This document shows, piece by piece, positions 63,425-64,000 of a stretch of 64,000 nt of DNA (position 1 is its first letter; each line of letters begins with the position of its first letter). The notes below the pieces were generated by a model. It had not been told where the DNA came from and did not search any database. It saw nothing but the letters and a program-made list of their open reading frames with translations. The position numbers and the translations under genes are program-made. The DNA lies in NCBI RefSeq assembly GCF_037042905.1, contig NC_087252.1, forward strand, positions 2,425,501 to 2,489,500. The letters run 5' to 3'. Source of the DNA: Lytechinus pictus (lineage: Eukaryota; Echinodermata; Echinoidea; Temnopleuroida; Toxopneustidae).

Positions 63425-63583
63425 CATACAGCCCGTTGCAGAACATGCAGAAAGAGTTGTGATCAAACGCAACTCAAAAATTCTTGAGCAACTTGATTTT
63501 CAGCCAATGAAGCACCCATATTCGTGACTTGCGCTTGGTGTTTTGACTTGCGTTTAAACGCAACTCTTTCTGCAACAGGCCCT
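63425..63583. mobile_element. Foldback element with GTTGCAGAA ends
   Basis: CAGCCCGTTGCAGAACATGC and GAAAGAGTTGTGATCAAACG mirror GCGTTTAAACGCAACTCTTT and CTGCAACAGGCC. A related TTTAAACGCAACTCTTTCTG occurs at about 59065-59090. Confidence 0.55.
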
Positions 63584-63734
63584 GAGTATGATATGGTAGG
63601 CTTTAAAGTTGTAGTAAAACTGGCAGGACCGGATGTGGCAGACCTTAAAAATGCATTACCATTATTACGGTTAGAAGTACGGTTGCAGTCAAAATGCAGT
63701 TACAGGCCAAATGTCGCATGTTGCATGTCCTAAC

Positions 63735-63976
63735 CTAGGCAGGGGAAGGAGGACCGATCATTGTTGTCATGGTTGTGGTAGAGGCAGTTGTAGGTGTTGC
63801 GGTGGTGGTCGTCGTTGTTGTTGTTGTTGTCGGTGCTGGTGGTTGAACTATTTCTTCAGATGAGCTAGATGAGCTAGATGAGCTCGATGAGCTCGATGAA
63901 GAACTAGATGATGAGCTAGATGATGAGCTAGAGTCACTCCTTCTGTCCCTCGCCTGCCAATGCCCCAGACTTCTCG
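63735..63976 (-). CDS. Terminal exon of a related secreted Ser/Thr-rich gene (5' part outside window)
   Basis: On the minus strand, acceptor TTTAAAG (after a T/C-rich tract) is followed by CG and then 79 codons to TAG at 63737-63735, so entry is phase 1 like the terminal exon at 57320. The protein reads RSLGHWQARDRR, then SD, 25 serines in total, EEIVQPPAP, ten threonines and a Thr/Pro/Met-rich end. RDRR is an R-X-R-R furin site placed right before the Ser run, matching REKR in the other gene. The Ser run mixes AGY and TCN codons in an AGCTCATCT-like nine-base pattern. The Thr/Pro tail suggests dense O-glycosylation. The signal peptide exon should lie beyond 64000. Partial because of the window edge. 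Confidence 0.65.
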
Positions 63977-64000
63977 CTTTAAATCAGAATGAAAAAAAAA

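Larger units (their letters stand above)
57481..63734. other. Convergent intergenic region between the two Ser-rich genes
   Basis: About 6.2 kb dense in foldback elements (58329, 58485, 59309, 59735, 60533, 62631, 63425), with C/G homopolymers near 57636, 59930, 60900 and 61600. No coding frame is supported. Confidence 0.6.

Noticed and set aside
1..64000. CRISPR arrays, operons or other prokaryotic features
   Set aside because: Spliced genes, polyadenylation signals and animal repeats show this is a metazoan chromosome; no regularly spaced repeat-spacer array is present.

Overview
This is an AT-rich animal (metazoan) genomic window. It has long introns, a spliced seven-exon G-protein-coupled receptor gene, and many short inverted-repeat transposons, SINE-like pieces and simple repeats. 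The repeat style points to an echinoderm, most likely a sea urchin-like animal: foldback MITEs ending in ACACTCTAAA or TTAAAGGG, poly-C/poly-A junctions, and 'GCTCGCGCTTCGCGCTCG' repeats. That assignment is inferred from repeat style and protein type, not from a search.

Layout. Positions 1 to about 33.8 kb hold no convincing gene. This part contains microsatellites, a purine-rich tract, several foldback elements (5847-6440, 11327-11457, 14103-14290, 18896-19000), an SRP/7SL-RNA-like SINE fragment (4508-4637, minus), a tRNA-like fragment (18798-18867, minus) and an 11-bp minisatellite (25435-27115) interrupted by a TTAA-flanked MITE and a SINE. Positions 34021-46217 (plus strand) encode a 445-449 aa class A receptor of orexin/hypocretin-receptor type. 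It has seven coding exons, all with canonical GT-AG junctions and consistent phase, and a repeat-rich 6.9-kb first intron.

Positions 46.2-52.1 kb are intergenic. A second plus-strand gene then runs from a TATA box plus initiator at 52135-52171 through a non-coding first exon, a signal-peptide exon (53397-53475), a 24-nt micro-exon (55845-55868) and a terminal exon (57320-57480). It encodes an 87-aa secreted protein with a furin-type site immediately before a serine run. At the right edge, on the minus strand (63735-63976), lies the last exon of a related gene with the same phase-1 entry, an R-X-R-R site, 25 consecutive serines and a Thr/Pro-rich tail. The two form a convergent pair of a small family I cannot name.

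The most unusual observation is that the 24-nt micro-exon lies inside the right arm of a roughly 1.38-kb TA-flanked Tc1/mariner-like inverted-repeat element (54856-56235). The homologous place in the left arm, about the same distance from its end, lacks the splice donor. This looks like transposon sequence recruited as a frame-preserving cassette exon. Neither the receptor nor the secreted proteins show a functional link to each other from sequence alone.
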